Source: DATEDA01 sp963827595
GTDB taxonomy: Bacteria > Pseudomonadota > Gammaproteobacteria > Burkholderiales > SG8-39
Length of the DNA stretch: 64,000 nt
Direction: 5' to 3'
NCBI GenBank assembly: GCA_963827595.1
Contig: CAWHBT010000014.1
Location: 1 to 64,000, forward strand
The notes under the pieces were generated by a model. It had not been told where the DNA came from. It saw nothing but the letters and a program-made list of their open reading frames with translations, and did no database searches. The position numbers and the translations under genes are program-made. This document shows, in pieces, positions 34,909 through 47,617 of the stretch; positions within the stretch are counted from its first letter, which is position 1; each line of letters starts with the position of its first letter.

Positions 34909-36279
34909 TCAGCCGAACCGCTGCTCGGGCCGTTCGTAGACGCGCTTCCCCGCGACGTAGGTCGCGCGGACCGCCCGGTCGTCGCCGAGCGTCATCTGGA
35001 TGAACAGCGCCTCGTCGAGATCCTGGGTGTGCTTCATCCGGTAGGCGATGATGGGCGTCGACTTGAGGTCGAGCACCACCAGGTCGGCTTCCATGCCGGC
35101 CGCGAGGCTGCCGATCGCGTCGTCGAGATAGAGCGCCTGCGCCCCGCCGCGGGTCGCGAGATAGAACGCGTGGCCCGCGGACAGCGAGTACCCCCCGAGC
35201 TGCGCAACCTTGTACGCCTCGTTCAGCGTGTGCAGCATCGAGAACGAGGTGCCCGCCCCGAGGTCGGTCGCGAGCCCGACGCGCACCGGGCGGGCCTTCT
35301 TCTTCGCGTTGCCGAGGTGGAAGCAGCCGCTGCCGAGGAAGAGATTCGACGTCGGACAGTGCGCGATCGCCGTCCCGGTCTCGTGCGCCACCTGGAACTC
35401 CTCCTCGGTCAGATGGATCCCGTGACCGTAGATCGTGCGTCGCCCGAGCAGCCCGTGGTGGGCGTAGACGTCGAGATAGCCGGCGCGCATGGGGAAGAGC
35501 TCCTTCACCCACGCGACCTCGCCGCGGTTCTCGGACACGTGCGACTGGACGAAGCAGTCCGGGAACTCGGCCTTCAGCGCACCGCAGACCTCGAGCTGGT
35601 CCGGGGTGCTCGTCGCCGCGAAGCGCGGGGTGATCGCGTACATGAGGCGGCCGCGGCCATGCCACTTGCCGATGAGGGCCTTCGAGTCGTCGTAGCCCCC
35701 CTGAGTCGTGTCCAGGAGGGCGGGGGGTGCGTTGCGGTTCATCAGCACCTTGCCGGCGATCATGCGCACGCCGAGCGGCTCCGCCTGCTCGAAGAACGCG
35801 TCGACCGACTGCGGATGGACGGTCGCATACACCGCGGCGGTCGTGACGCCGTTGCGCAGGCTCTCCCGGAGATACACGCGGGCGGCCTCCGCCGCGTGCA
35901 GCTTGTCCGCGTACCGCTGCTCGGCGGCGTAGGTGTACCGGTCGAGCCAGTCGAGGAGCTGCCGGCCGCGGGCGCCGATGATCTGCGTCTGGGGATAGTG
36001 GACGTGGCAGTCGACGAACCCCGCAAGGAGCAGCGAGTCGGCGCCGTAGTTGTCGAGCTCCGTGCCGCGCGGCAGTTGCGGCCGGACGACCTCCGCCGGG
36101 CCGAAGTGCGTGATCCGACCCTCCGCCATCGCGACGATGGCGTCGGACTCGTACACCATCGTCCGCTCGAGCCCGTCCTGGAACGGGTCGCCGGTGAAGG
36201 TGAGCGCCGGGCCGCGCACCGCGGTCAAAGCGGGGCGTGGCCGGTCCGGGTTCGGTGCAGCTCCCTTGGTGTTCGGCAC
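34909..36279 (-). CDS. guaD: Guanine deaminase
   Basis: A 456-residue amidohydrolase converting guanine to xanthine and ammonia in purine salvage. Zinc ligands are visible in VDCHVHYPQTQIIGARG (about residues 90-106), SHVSENRGEVAWV (near 250), HGIHLTEEE (near 290) and TDLGAGTSFSML (near 340). The C-terminal composite domain ends EADLVVLDLKSTP and ATYVAGKRVYERP. Length and motifs fit GuaD. The 247 bp upstream of the BON gene and downstream of guaD (34662-34908) show no gene or clear signal. Confidence 0.93.
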   Translation of the reverse strand: MPNTKGAAPNPDRPRPALTAVRGPALTFTGDPFQDGLERTMVYESDAIVAMAEGRITHFGPAEVVRPQLPRGTELDNYGADSLLLAGFVDCHVHYPQTQIIGARGRQLLDWLDRYTYAAEQRYADKLHAAEAARVYLRESLRNGVTTAAVYATVHPQSVDAFFEQAEPLGVRMIAGKVLMNRNAPPALLDTTQGGYDDSKALIGKWHGRGRLMYAITPRFAATSTPDQLEVCGALKAEFPDCFVQSHVSENRGEVAWVKELFPMRAGYLDVYAHHGLLGRRTIYGHGIHLTEEEFQVAHETGTAIAHCPTSNLFLGSGCFHLGNAKKKARPVRVGLATDLGAGTSFSMLHTLNEAYKVAQLGGYSLSAGHAFYLATRGGAQALYLDDAIGSLAAGMEADLVVLDLKSTPIIAYRMKHTQDLDEALFIQMTLGDDRAVRATYVAGKRVYERPEQRFG

Positions 36280-36374
36280 GATCGGACGCGCAAATGTGGG
36301 CGCCCTATTATCGCCGCAGGCCGCGCCCCTCCTGCCTGCCTGCCGCGGACGCTACACGATCGCGTCCCGAGCCG

Positions 36375-36839
36375 TCAAAACGGGATGTCGTCGTCCATGT
36401 CGCCGACTCCCCCGGCCGGCGTCTTCTTCGCCGCCGCCGGCTTCGCTGCGCCGCCGCTCGCCGCTTCGGCCGGCTCGCGCGCCGTCACCGGCTCGCCCGC
36501 GCCGGCGCGGCTGCCGAGGAGCTGCATGGCATCGGCCATGATCTCGGTCGTGTAGCGGTCCTGCCCTTCCTTGTCCTGCCACTTCCGGGTGCGGATGCGA
36601 CCCTCCACGTAGCACGGCGAGCCTTTCTTCAGGTATTCGCCCGCGATCTCCGCGAGCCGGCCCCGGAACACGATCCGGTGCCACTCGGTCTCCTCCTTGT
36701 TCTCGCCGCTCTGCTTGTCCTTCCAGCGAAAAGTCGTCGCGAGGCGGATGTTGGCGATCGCGTCGCCGCTCGGCATGTAGCGCGTCTCGGGGTCCGCTCC
36801 GAGGTTGCCGACCAGGATTACCTTGTTTACAGAGGCCAT
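36375..36839 (-). CDS. ssb: Single-stranded DNA-binding protein
   Basis: A 154-residue homotetrameric SSB. It begins MASVNKVILVGNLGADPETR, has the OB-fold core (EWHRIVFRGRLAEIAGEYLKKG; YVEGRIRTRKWQDKEGQDR), an Ala/Pro/Lys linker, and the acidic tip DMDDDIPF, which recruits repair and replication partners. Its ATG (36837-36839) overlaps the MFS stop (TAATG), so the two are translationally coupled. In many bacteria ssb is beside uvrA, as it almost is here. Confidence 0.97.
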   Translation of the reverse strand: MASVNKVILVGNLGADPETRYMPSGDAIANIRLATTFRWKDKQSGENKEETEWHRIVFRGRLAEIAGEYLKKGSPCYVEGRIRTRKWQDKEGQDRYTTEIMADAMQLLGSRAGAGEPVTAREPAEAASGGAAKPAAAKKTPAGGVGDMDDDIPF

Positions 36840-38219
36840 TAGGTTCTTCCTTCCACGAGTTTCATCACCCTCGACTCGTCCCAGCCCGGCATGACCTTCA
36901 GATGCGCCACACCCTGCTCGGGGACCACCACCGCGTCCCGCACGCCGGGCACCGACACGAGCTTCCGCCGCAGCTCCTCGGGATCGACCGCCGGCGACAC
37001 CTGGACGGTGCGGGTCGCGACCGGCGGCGGCACCTTCATGCCGGCGGCCACGATCGCCCACGCCAGTGCCAGCGCTGCCGCCCCGAGGAACACGCCTTCG
37101 GCGCCGAAGTGCTTCGCCAGCCAGCCGCCGAGCGCCCCGCCGGCGAAAAGCCCGAACGCCTGCGTCGTATTGTAGACCCCGAGCGCGGTCGCCTTCGCGC
37201 GCGGCGGCGCGACGCGAGTGACGAGCGACGGGATCGCCGCCTCGAGGAGGTTGAAGGCGACGAAGAATCCGAGCAGCCCGGTCACTATGGTAGCGAGGCC
37301 AGTGGCCCACCACGTGAGCCAGAGCTGGACCGCCACGAGCAGCGCGATCGCCCCGAGGAACAGACGGCGCGACCGGCCGTGCCGCTCGGCGGCGAGGAGC
37401 GGCGGCAGCATGAGCACGAACGAGGCGAGCACGACCGGCAGGTAGACCTTCCAGTGCGCGGCCACCGGCAGGCCACCCCGCTCGACGAGGAGCAGCGGCA
37501 CGACGACGAACATCGCCATCTGCACGATGTGCAGCACCAGGATGCCGAAGTTGAGCCGCAGGAGCTCCGGTGTCCACCAGCACGTCGCCGAGCGACGCGG
37601 CGCCGAGATCCGGCCCGTGCTCGACGTGCTCTGCCGGCTCCGGCGGCACGCCCTTCAGGATCACCCCGATCCCGGCGAGCGCCAGCACGCCGGTCAGCGC
37701 GAAGATCCCGGCCATGCCGACCGCCTGGTACAGCGCCGGCGCGGCGACGAGCGACAGCGCGAACACGAGGCCGATCGAGGCGCCGATGATCGCCATCGTC
37801 TTGGTGCGGTGCTCCTCGCGCGTGAGGTCGGCGGCGAGCGCCATCACCGCCGCGGAGATCGCCCCGGCCCCCTGGATGCACCGCCCGAGGATCGTGAGCC
37901 AGATGTCCTGCGCGGCCGCAGCGAGAAAGCTGCCCGCGGCGAACACCAGCAGCCCGAACACGATCACGCGCTTGCGGCCGTGGCGGTCCGCGGCCATGCC
38001 GTACGGGATGTGGAGGATCGCCTGCGTGAGACCGTAGGCGCCGAGCGCGACCCCGACGAGCACGAGGTCGTCGCCGCCGCGCAGGCTCGGCGCGTGCAGC
38101 GCGAACACCGGGAGGATCAGGAACAGCCCCAGCATGCGCAGGGCGAAGAGCGAGCCGAGCGCGAGCCCGGCGCGCAGCTCTTGGGCCGACATCGGGCCGG
38201 CGGACAGCGGGGGTTGCAT
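36839..38219 (-). CDS. MFS transporter with YajR-like C-terminal domain, one frame change
   Basis: A 12-helix major facilitator antiporter. The N-terminal half (from MSAQELRAGLALGSLFALRM) carries AADRHGRKRVIVFGLLVFA between helices 2 and 3; the second half begins LHIVQMAMFVVVPLLLVERG. The halves are in different frames: in minus-strand ACCGGAGCT near 37570, dropping one G gives DTELLRLNFGILVLHIVQ without a break. After helix 12 a soluble domain of about 65 residues (from TRTVQVSPAVDPEEL) recalls the ferredoxin-like YAM domain of YajR. Two starts are possible, ATG 38219 or 38192; neither has a strong ribosome-binding site. Substrate unknown. Confidence 0.85.
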
Positions 38220-38298
38220 GGGGAAGGCGGGAGGCGCCGCCATGTTAGCAGGCGCCCCCGCGCGGTCCGCCGGAAAGGCCGGGAACCGCCCGTTCGGG

Positions 38299-38319
38299 CA
38301 CCCCGCCACGGGCGGGGTG
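38299..38319. repeat. Perfect inverted repeat between MFS and uvrA
   Basis: CACCCCGCC (38299-38307) and GGCGGGGTG (38311-38319) form a 9-bp perfect stem with a 3-base loop in the divergent 221-bp region. It could be a protein-binding site or a hairpin in the MFS leader. No LexA box is seen. TATAGT at 38351-38356 is a possible uvrA -10. Confidence 0.4.
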
Positions 38320-38440
38320 CGAAAGAGTGGCGCCGCGACCCGGGAATTTTGTATAGTCACGGGTTTCCTCCCCCACTTCCCCGGCACGGTGGGCCCGGCG
38401 GCGGGCAGGCGGACCAGGCAGGCGGGACGACACGCGAGTC

Positions 38441-41306
<2,866 letters not shown>

Positions 41307-41390
41307 CGCGCGGTCAACCGCCGTCATTGCGCGGCGGTCGAGTTCGGTGCTACAACGCTCGCGACCGCCTGCCAGAGCGAGGAGGAAGCC

Positions 41391-42359
41391 ATGCAACACC
41401 CGACGCGCGTCGTTTATTCCGTGCTCGCAGCGCTCGCCCTCGCGGGCGGCGCGGCGGCGCAGACCTATCCGGACAAGCCGGTACGCATCATCAGCCCGTT
41501 CTCCGCCGGCGGCCCAGCCGACATCTACGCCCGGTATCTCGGGCAGCGGCTCGAGAAGGCGCTCGGCCAGCCGTTCATCGTCGAGAACCGCGTCGGCGCC
41601 GGCGGAATCATCGGCGCGGACGCGGTCGCGAAATCCGCGCCCGACGGCTATACGCTGCTCGTCATGTCGAACACGCACACGATCAACGAGTCGCTGGTCC
41701 CCAAGAAGCCCTACAAGCTGATGACGGATCTCGCGCCGATCGCGCCGCTCAACTATTCGGACCTGCTGCTCGTCGTGCACCCGTCGGTGCCGGCGAAGGA
41801 CCTGAAGGAGCTGATCGCGCTGGCGAAGTCGAAGCCGGGCGCGCTCAACTACGCCTCCTCCGGACCGGGGACGCCCTATCACATGGCGGGCGAGCTCTTC
41901 AAGGCGATGGCCGGCGTCAACATCGTCCACGTGCCGCACAAGGAGAGCTCGGGCGCGCGCACCAGCGTGATGGGCGGGCAGGTGGAGATGATGTTCGATG
42001 CGATCACGGTGATGGCGCGGCAGGCAGAGGCGGGCAAGGTGCGGGCGATCGCTTCGAGCGGCCAGACGCGCTCCGCGATCACGCCCAACGTCCCGACGGT
42101 CGCGGAAGCCGGCGTCCCGGGCTACGAGGCGGTGATCTGGCTCGGGATCATGGCGCCGGCCGGCACGCCGAAGCCGATCGTCGACCGGCTGAACGCCGAG
42201 ATCCAGAAGGTCGTCAGCCAGCCCGAGGTCAAGGCGGAGTGGGCCAAGCAGGGTGCGGTCCCGATGCAGATGAGCTCCGACGAGTTCGGGAAGTTCCTCG
42301 TCCAGGACATCGACAAGTGGGCAAGCGTCGTGAAGATTTCGGGCGCGAAGGTCGATTGA
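41391..42359 (+). CDS. Bug-family (TctC-like) solute-binding receptor
   Basis: A 322-residue periplasmic substrate-binding protein. The signal peptide ends AGGAAAQ at about residue 24, and the mature part opens TYPDKPVRIISPFSAGGPAD, the Bug signature. ENRVGAGGIIGADAVAKSAPDGYT and PHKESSGARTSVMGGQVEMMFD confirm the family, which captures carboxylates and related small acids. No TctA/TctB membrane genes are nearby, the normal state for the many orphan Bug genes in Burkholderiales. It lies 85 bp after uvrA. Confidence 0.92.
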   Translation: MQHPTRVVYSVLAALALAGGAAAQTYPDKPVRIISPFSAGGPADIYARYLGQRLEKALGQPFIVENRVGAGGIIGADAVAKSAPDGYTLLVMSNTHTINESLVPKKPYKLMTDLAPIAPLNYSDLLLVVHPSVPAKDLKELIALAKSKPGALNYASSGPGTPYHMAGELFKAMAGVNIVHVPHKESSGARTSVMGGQVEMMFDAITVMARQAEAGKVRAIASSGQTRSAITPNVPTVAEAGVPGYEAVIWLGIMAPAGTPKPIVDRLNAEIQKVVSQPEVKAEWAKQGAVPMQMSSDEFGKFLVQDIDKWASVVKISGAKVD

Positions 42360-42371
42360 GCGCCGGCCCGC

Positions 42372-43127
42372 TCAACGGCCGAGCAGCTCGAACAGCTTGA
42401 GAGCGCCGCCGAGCAGAAACGGCACGAGGCAAAGCACCACCGCCGCGAACAGCACGCGCGGCCGGCCAAGGCGAGCCACCACGACCGTTCCCGCGATGAA
42501 ATCGTGGAGCGCTTGCTTGCGCGCGGTGAAAGGCTGCATCAGGTAGCCGATCGCGAGCACGGCCGCTGAGAGCCACCGCCCTACCCACCGTGCGCTCGCG
42601 CGGAGGAAGGAGATGCGCTCCATTCGCTCGGTCAGCACTTGCAGGCGGAACGCGCGCTTGCCAAAGGTCCCGCCGCTCGGGCTCGACTCCATGAAAGAGA
42701 AATAGAGCCAGCTGATCGCCACCCCGATCGCGAGCACGAGCTCCTGCGCGCCGCTGCCGATCCTCGCCGCCAGGACGGCCAGCCCGACTGCCAGAACGAC
42801 GATCAACAGGATGAGCGCGTCGAGGCCGACAGCGGCGAGACGCAGCCAGAACCCGGCATAGGCGACCTGGCCCAGGGCGAGCGCCGCGAGATCGTCGACG
42901 ACGTGCAACCCCTTCGTTCGGCGCAGCGGCGCCCCCGGCCGGGACGCCGGCCCGGCGCCCGCCCCCAGATGCGCGAACACCTGGTAGATCGGGACGCCCT
43001 CGCGCATCCCCTGGACCCAGAGCAGGTCCGTCGGCCGGATCGTGCCGAGCTCGACGGCCTCGAGGATCTCGCTCTCCTCGTACGGGCCGCGACGCTCACC
43101 CCCGTGCGTCACCCAGAACTGCTTCAT
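42372..43127 (-). CDS. GYF_2/RDD-domain membrane protein
   Basis: A 251-residue inner-membrane protein. The start at 43127 (MKQFWVTHGGERRGPY) is preferred because GGGGAG lies 7 bp before it; an ATG at 43145 would add six residues. Residues 1-50 form a GYF_2 domain (TDLLWVQGM near 40), followed by a linker and an RDD domain from about residue 88 (YAGFWLRLAAVGLDALIL) with GTFGKRAFRLQVLT and a basic segment before the last helices. RDD proteins are poorly understood; some are ion or small-solute transporters. It is convergent with the Bug gene. Confidence 0.82.
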   Translation of the reverse strand: MKQFWVTHGGERRGPYEESEILEAVELGTIRPTDLLWVQGMREGVPIYQVFAHLGAGAGPASRPGAPLRRTKGLHVVDDLAALALGQVAYAGFWLRLAAVGLDALILLIVVLAVGLAVLAARIGSGAQELVLAIGVAISWLYFSFMESSPSGGTFGKRAFRLQVLTERMERISFLRASARWVGRWLSAAVLAIGYLMQPFTARKQALHDFIAGTVVVARLGRPRVLFAAVVLCLVPFLLGGALKLFELLGR

Positions 43128-43207
43128 CGGGACGCTCCCCTTCACCGCGAACTCTACAACGCCGCGAGCAGGTTTTGGCTACGATGGGTGAAGGTGAGGA
43201 GATCGAG

Positions 43208-44317
43208 ATGACACGCAAGGCAAAGGCGGCGCTCTGCCGTGAGGTCGGCAAGCCGGTCGTCGTCGAGGAGATCGCGGTCGCGGCGCCGCGGCGCGGCGAG
43301 GCGCTGGTGAAGATCGCCGCCTGCGGCGTCTGCCACAGCGACCTCTCGGCGACGAACGGCACGATCCAGATGCAGCTGCCGCTCGTGCTCGGCCACGAGG
43401 CGGCGGGCGTGGTCGTCGAGGTCGGCGAGGGCGTCGCCGACCTCGCGCCCGGCGACCACGTCGTCAGCTCGTTCGTGAACATGTGCGGCAAGTGCCGCTG
43501 GTGCTCCACCGGCAAGCCGCAGCTCTGCGACATGGCCGCGAAGACCCTGTACACGCTCCCTGACGGCAGCACACCCGTGCGCGACGCGTCGGGACAATCG
43601 GTCTACGTCTTCTCCGCGTGTGGCGTCATGGCCGAGTACGCGACGCTGTCGGTCGACAATCTGGTGAAGATCGACAAGGACATCCCGCTCGACCGCGCGG
43701 CGCTCGTGAGCTGCGGGGTGATGACCGGGGTCGGCGCGGTGTTCAACACCGCGCGCGTCGAGCCGGGCACCGCCGTCATGGTGATCGGCACGGGCGGGGT
43801 GGGCCTGAACGTCATTCAGGGCGCCGCGATCGCGGGCGCGCACCCGATCGTGGCGGTCGACGTGGCGGAGGCGAAGCTCGACCTCGCCCGCCGCTTCGGC
43901 GCGACGCACGTGATCAACGGCGCCACGGAGGAGAACCTCGTCCGGGCGGCGAAGAAGCTCACCGGCGGCGGTCCCGACTACTGCTTCGAGTGCATCGGCC
44001 TGCCGAAGACGATCGACCAGGCGTTCCGCAGCCTGCGCAAGGGCGGCACGGCGGTGGTCGTGGGCGTCGCGCGCGGCGAGGAGACGGTCGCGGTGCGTCC
44101 AGTCGCGCTCACGTTCGAGGAGAAGACGCTGACCGGCAGCTACTTCGGCTCCGCGCGCCCGCGGGAGGATTTCCCGCGGCTGCTCGCGCTTTACCGCGCC
44201 GGGCGGCTGAAGCTCGACGAGCTGATCACGCACCGCTACCGGATCGACGAGGCGCCGCAGGCCTTCGCCGATCTGGAAGCCGGCAAGAACGCCCGGGGCG
44301 TGATCGTGTTCGACTAG
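43208..44317 (+). CDS. Zinc-dependent alcohol dehydrogenase (class III-like MDR)
   Basis: A 369-residue medium-chain dehydrogenase. The start at 43208 follows GAGGAG; two further ATGs upstream (43175 and 43184) are less likely. Catalytic zinc ligands: CGVCHSDLS (near 37) and GHEAAG (near 62); structural zinc: CGKCRWCSTGKPQLC (near 92-106). The Rossmann motif VIGTGGVGLNVIQGA is near 190. It resembles NAD-dependent class III/aryl-alcohol dehydrogenases. The actual substrate is unclear. Its stop is one base from the stop of the convergent PhoX gene. Confidence 0.88.
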   Translation: MTRKAKAALCREVGKPVVVEEIAVAAPRRGEALVKIAACGVCHSDLSATNGTIQMQLPLVLGHEAAGVVVEVGEGVADLAPGDHVVSSFVNMCGKCRWCSTGKPQLCDMAAKTLYTLPDGSTPVRDASGQSVYVFSACGVMAEYATLSVDNLVKIDKDIPLDRAALVSCGVMTGVGAVFNTARVEPGTAVMVIGTGGVGLNVIQGAAIAGAHPIVAVDVAEAKLDLARRFGATHVINGATEENLVRAAKKLTGGGPDYCFECIGLPKTIDQAFRSLRKGGTAVVVGVARGEETVAVRPVALTFEEKTLTGSYFGSARPREDFPRLLALYRAGRLKLDELITHRYRIDEAPQAFADLEAGKNARGVIVFD

Positions 44318-44318
44318 C

Positions 44319-46211
44319 TCAGGTACCGATCACTCCGCCGTCCTTCTTCCGGATCACGACGGTGGCCGAGCGCGGCCGGCCGTTCGGGTCGAAGTCGGGC
44401 CAGTTCGAGCCCCTGCGCGGCGCGTCCGGGTCGCTGATGTCGCCCGGGATCTCGCCCGGGTGCTGAATGTTCACGAACCCGGTGCGGCCGTCGGGCGTGG
44501 TGGTGAAGCCGGTGATCTCGCACCCGCGCGGGCCGACGAGAAAGCGCCGGAAGACCGCGGTCGCGGGGTCGGCCGCGAGCACCTGATTGTTGCCGAGCGG
44601 AGCGTAGTCGCCGCGGTTGAGGGCGCTGGGTGAGATGTCCGTCTGCACCCAGAGCACCCCGCGCCGATCGAACCAGAGCCCGTCCGGGGCGCCGAACGCG
44701 TCGCCCTTGAACCGTCCCCGCTTCGCGGGTTCGGCGTTCTCCGGCACCCCGCCAAGCGCGAAGATGTCCCAGCGAAATCCGGTCGCCGCAACGTCGTCGT
44801 GGTCCTCCCGCCAGCGCACGATGTGGCCGAACAGATTGTTCGCGCGCGGGTTTGCGGCGTCCGGGCCCGGCCGGCCCTGTCGTCCGCGCTCCGCGCTGTT
44901 GGTGAGCGTCACGTAGACCTCGCGAGTCGCGGGATGGACCGCGCACCATTCGGGGCGGTCCATCGGCGTCGCGCCTGCACGGTCGGCCGCCTGGCGCGTC
45001 TTGACCAGCACGTCGGCCTGGCTCGCGAACCCGTTCGCGGCAATGAGGCCGTGCCGCCCGTGCTCCAGCGCGAGCCACTCGCCGGTCCCGTCGGCGTTGA
45101 ACTTCGCCGCGTACAGCGTGCCCTCGTCCAGGAGCCCGCGGTTCGCTTCGCGGCCGGCCGGATCCCAGGGCCGCCGCGTCACGAACTTGTAGACGTACTC
45201 GAACGCCTCGTCGTCGCCCATGTAGAAGGCGATCCGGCGGTCGGGGCCGATCGCCGGGCACGCGCCCTCGTGCTTCATGCGCCCCATCGCCGTGCGCTTC
45301 ACCGGCTGCGACGCGGGATCGTACGGGTCGATCTCCACGATCCAGCCGAAGCGGTTCGGCTCGTGGGGGTGCCTGGCGGCGTCAAAGCGCTCGTCATAGC
45401 GCTCCCAGCCGTAGTCGCGGCCCTTGCCGATGCCGTAGCGCTGAAACTCCGGGGTGGCGGCGCCAGCGTTCACGAAGAAGAAGTTCCAGTTCTCCTCGCA
45501 GGTGAGGTAGGTCCCCCACGGCGTCCAGCCGTTCGCGCAGCCGTTGTAGGTGCCGAGCACCTCGCGGCCGCCGGGATCGAACGCGGTCGTCATCGCCGCG
45601 GCGCCGCCGGCCGGTCCGGCGATCGCGCACGGGGTGCGCGCAGTGATCCGCCGCGCGTAGCGCGACGGGCGCACGATCTCCCAGCGCCCGCCGTCGAATC
45701 GGACCTCGATGATCGAGACGCCGACGGCGGCCTGGCTCTTCCGGACCTTCTCGGCGTTCCACGTCTTGCGGCCGTCGGCGTGCAGCAGGCCGTCGTCGAG
45801 GTACTCGTGGTTCATCGCCAGCAGGCCGTGCGTCGACGACCCGGCGCCGTACGGCAGCGGGAAGAACCACATCCCGTCGTGGTGCATTCCAGCCTGCGCT
45901 TCCTGTTCGGCAGCGGTGTTCGAGGCGTCCAGCCTGAAGGCCGGCATGCTGCCGGGGATGCCGACCGCATCGCCCCAGCGGAAGAACACGGTCGCCTCGT
46001 ACTCGGGGGCGATCTTCAGCGCGTCGTCCGAGGATGGCGTGATCGGGGTGAAGCCGATCTGCACCGGTCCGGCGGTCGGTGCGGTCGTGCAGCCAACGCT
46101 CGGGAACGCCGCCGCCACCGCTGCGGCCAGGCCGCCTTTGAGGAAGTCGCGGCGCGCGACGCGGGCGGCGAGAATCGCGGAGAAAGGTGTCGTCGCGGGT
46201 CGGTTCGTCAT
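44319..46211 (-). CDS. PhoX-family alkaline phosphatase, Tat-exported
   Basis: A 630-residue calcium/iron-dependent phosphatase of the PhoX (DUF839) family, acting outside the cytoplasm on phosphate esters. The ATG at 46211 starts a twin-arginine signal (RRDFLKGG at residues 20-27) followed by a hydrophobic stretch ending PSVGC, which could also be a lipobox. Family landmarks are LLAMNHEYLDDGLLH, TPWGTYLTCEENWNFFFV, MKHEGACPAIGPDRRIAFYM, and near the end GCEITGFTTTPDGRTGFVNI and QHPGE. The region between its start and the divergent NADH dehydrogenase is only about 70 bp. No Pho box was recognised there. Confidence 0.88.
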   Translation of the reverse strand: MTNRPATTPFSAILAARVARRDFLKGGLAAAVAAAFPSVGCTTAPTAGPVQIGFTPITPSSDDALKIAPEYEATVFFRWGDAVGIPGSMPAFRLDASNTAAEQEAQAGMHHDGMWFFPLPYGAGSSTHGLLAMNHEYLDDGLLHADGRKTWNAEKVRKSQAAVGVSIIEVRFDGGRWEIVRPSRYARRITARTPCAIAGPAGGAAAMTTAFDPGGREVLGTYNGCANGWTPWGTYLTCEENWNFFFVNAGAATPEFQRYGIGKGRDYGWERYDERFDAARHPHEPNRFGWIVEIDPYDPASQPVKRTAMGRMKHEGACPAIGPDRRIAFYMGDDEAFEYVYKFVTRRPWDPAGREANRGLLDEGTLYAAKFNADGTGEWLALEHGRHGLIAANGFASQADVLVKTRQAADRAGATPMDRPEWCAVHPATREVYVTLTNSAERGRQGRPGPDAANPRANNLFGHIVRWREDHDDVAATGFRWDIFALGGVPENAEPAKRGRFKGDAFGAPDGLWFDRRGVLWVQTDISPSALNRGDYAPLGNNQVLAADPATAVFRRFLVGPRGCEITGFTTTPDGRTGFVNIQHPGEIPGDISDPDAPRRGSNWPDFDPNGRPRSATVVIRKKDGGVIGT

Positions 46212-46280
46212 GGTCGTCGAGGCGCGCGCTGTCGAGGGCGCGAATACTACGCTCGAATGCGCTCGCGTAACATCCGCCCG

Positions 46281-47600
46281 ATGCGCGATCTCCCGCCGCA
46301 CCGCATCGTCGTCGTAGGCGGCGGCGCGGGCGGGCTCGAGCTCGCCACCCGCCTCGGCGACACGCTGGGCAAGCGCGGGAAAGCGGAAGTCACGCTGATC
46401 GACAAGGCCCGCACCCACCTCTGGAAGCCGCTGCTGCATGAGGTCGCGGCCGGCAGCATGGACTTCGCGGTGCACGAGCTCGACTACCTCGCGCAGTCGC
46501 ACTGGCACCACTTCCGCTATCGCGTGGGCGAGATGACCGGGCTCGACCGGGCGCGGCGCGAGGTGCACGTGGCGCCGTACTTCGACGAGGAGGGCAACGA
46601 GGTCACGCCGGCGCGCAGCATCCCCTACGACACGCTGATCGTCGCCGTCGGCAGCCAGACCAACGACTTCGGGACGCCCGGCGTCCACGAGCATGCGCTC
46701 CGCCTCGACGAACCCCCGCAGGCGGAGCGCTTCCACCGCCGCCTCGTGAACGCCTGCATCCGGGCGCATACGCAGACCGAGCCGCTGCGGCCCGAACAGC
46801 TGCACGTGGCGATCATTGGGGCCGGCGCGACCGGCGTCGAGCTCGCCGCGCAGCTGCACAACACGACGCGCGAGCTCGTCGCCTACGGTCTCGACCGCAT
46901 CGATCCCGAGAAGGACGTGAAGATCAACGTGATCGAGGCGGCCGATCGCATCCTCCCGGCGCTGCCCGAGCGCCTGTCGAAGGCCGCGACGAAGCTCCTG
47001 CGCGGGCTCGGCGTGCTCGTGCACACCTCGTCGCGCGTGGCAGAGGTGCTGCCTGACGGCGTGAAGCTCGCCGACGGACGCATCATCCCGGCGGAGCTGG
47101 TCGTGTGGGCTGCGGGCGTCAAGGCGCCAGACTTCCTGAAGGATCTCGACGGGCTCGAGACGAACCGGATCAACCAGCTCGTCGTGCTCGCCACGCTGCA
47201 GACTACCCGCGACCCGAACGTCTTCGCGATCGGCGACTGCGCCTCGTGCCCCTGGGAAGGGCGCGACACGACCGTGCCGCCACGGGCGCAGGCCGCGCAC
47301 CAGCAGGCCTCGCACATGGTGAAGCAGATGAAGCGGCGGCTCGCCGGTAAGCCGCTCGAGCCGTTCCGCTACCGCGACTTCGGGTCGCTGGTCTCGCTCG
47401 GCGAGTACTCCACGGTCGGCAGCCTGATGGGCGCGCTCGTCGGCGGCGCCCTGTTCGTGGAGGGCTATTTCGCGCGCCTGATGTACGTGTCGCTCTACAA
47501 GATGCACGAGCTCGCCCTGCACGGCTTCTGGAAGGTCGCCCTTGAGACCCTGGCGCGGCTGATCACGCGGCGGACCGAGCCCCCGGTGAAGCTGCATTAG
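46281..47600 (+). CDS. ndh: Type II NADH:quinone oxidoreductase
   Basis: A 439-residue peripheral membrane flavoprotein that transfers electrons from NADH to quinone without pumping protons. The FAD motif RIVVVGGGAGGLELATRLG is at the N-terminus, the NADH motif AIIGAGATGVELAAQLHN near 180, and FAIGDCASCP near 315; PPRAQAAHQQASHMV is the quinone-side motif of NDH-2. The C-terminal amphipathic membrane anchor contains YVSLYKMHELALHGF. An alternative ATG at 46257 would add eight residues; neither has a good ribosome-binding site. Confidence 0.92.
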   Translation: MRDLPPHRIVVVGGGAGGLELATRLGDTLGKRGKAEVTLIDKARTHLWKPLLHEVAAGSMDFAVHELDYLAQSHWHHFRYRVGEMTGLDRARREVHVAPYFDEEGNEVTPARSIPYDTLIVAVGSQTNDFGTPGVHEHALRLDEPPQAERFHRRLVNACIRAHTQTEPLRPEQLHVAIIGAGATGVELAAQLHNTTRELVAYGLDRIDPEKDVKINVIEAADRILPALPERLSKAATKLLRGLGVLVHTSSRVAEVLPDGVKLADGRIIPAELVVWAAGVKAPDFLKDLDGLETNRINQLVVLATLQTTRDPNVFAIGDCASCPWEGRDTTVPPRAQAAHQQASHMVKQMKRRLAGKPLEPFRYRDFGSLVSLGEYSTVGSLMGALVGGALFVEGYFARLMYVSLYKMHELALHGFWKVALETLARLITRRTEPPVKLH

Positions 47601-47617
47601 CAGGACGCCCCGTGCCT

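Noticed and set aside
38320..38440. LexA (SOS) box upstream of uvrA
   Set aside because: No CTGT-N8-ACAG pattern is present; only a possible -10 (TATAGT) is seen.
44799..46256. Plus-strand frame continuous with ndh, opposite PhoX
   Set aside because: The upstream part is antisense to PhoX; NDH-2 homology starts only after 46257-46281.
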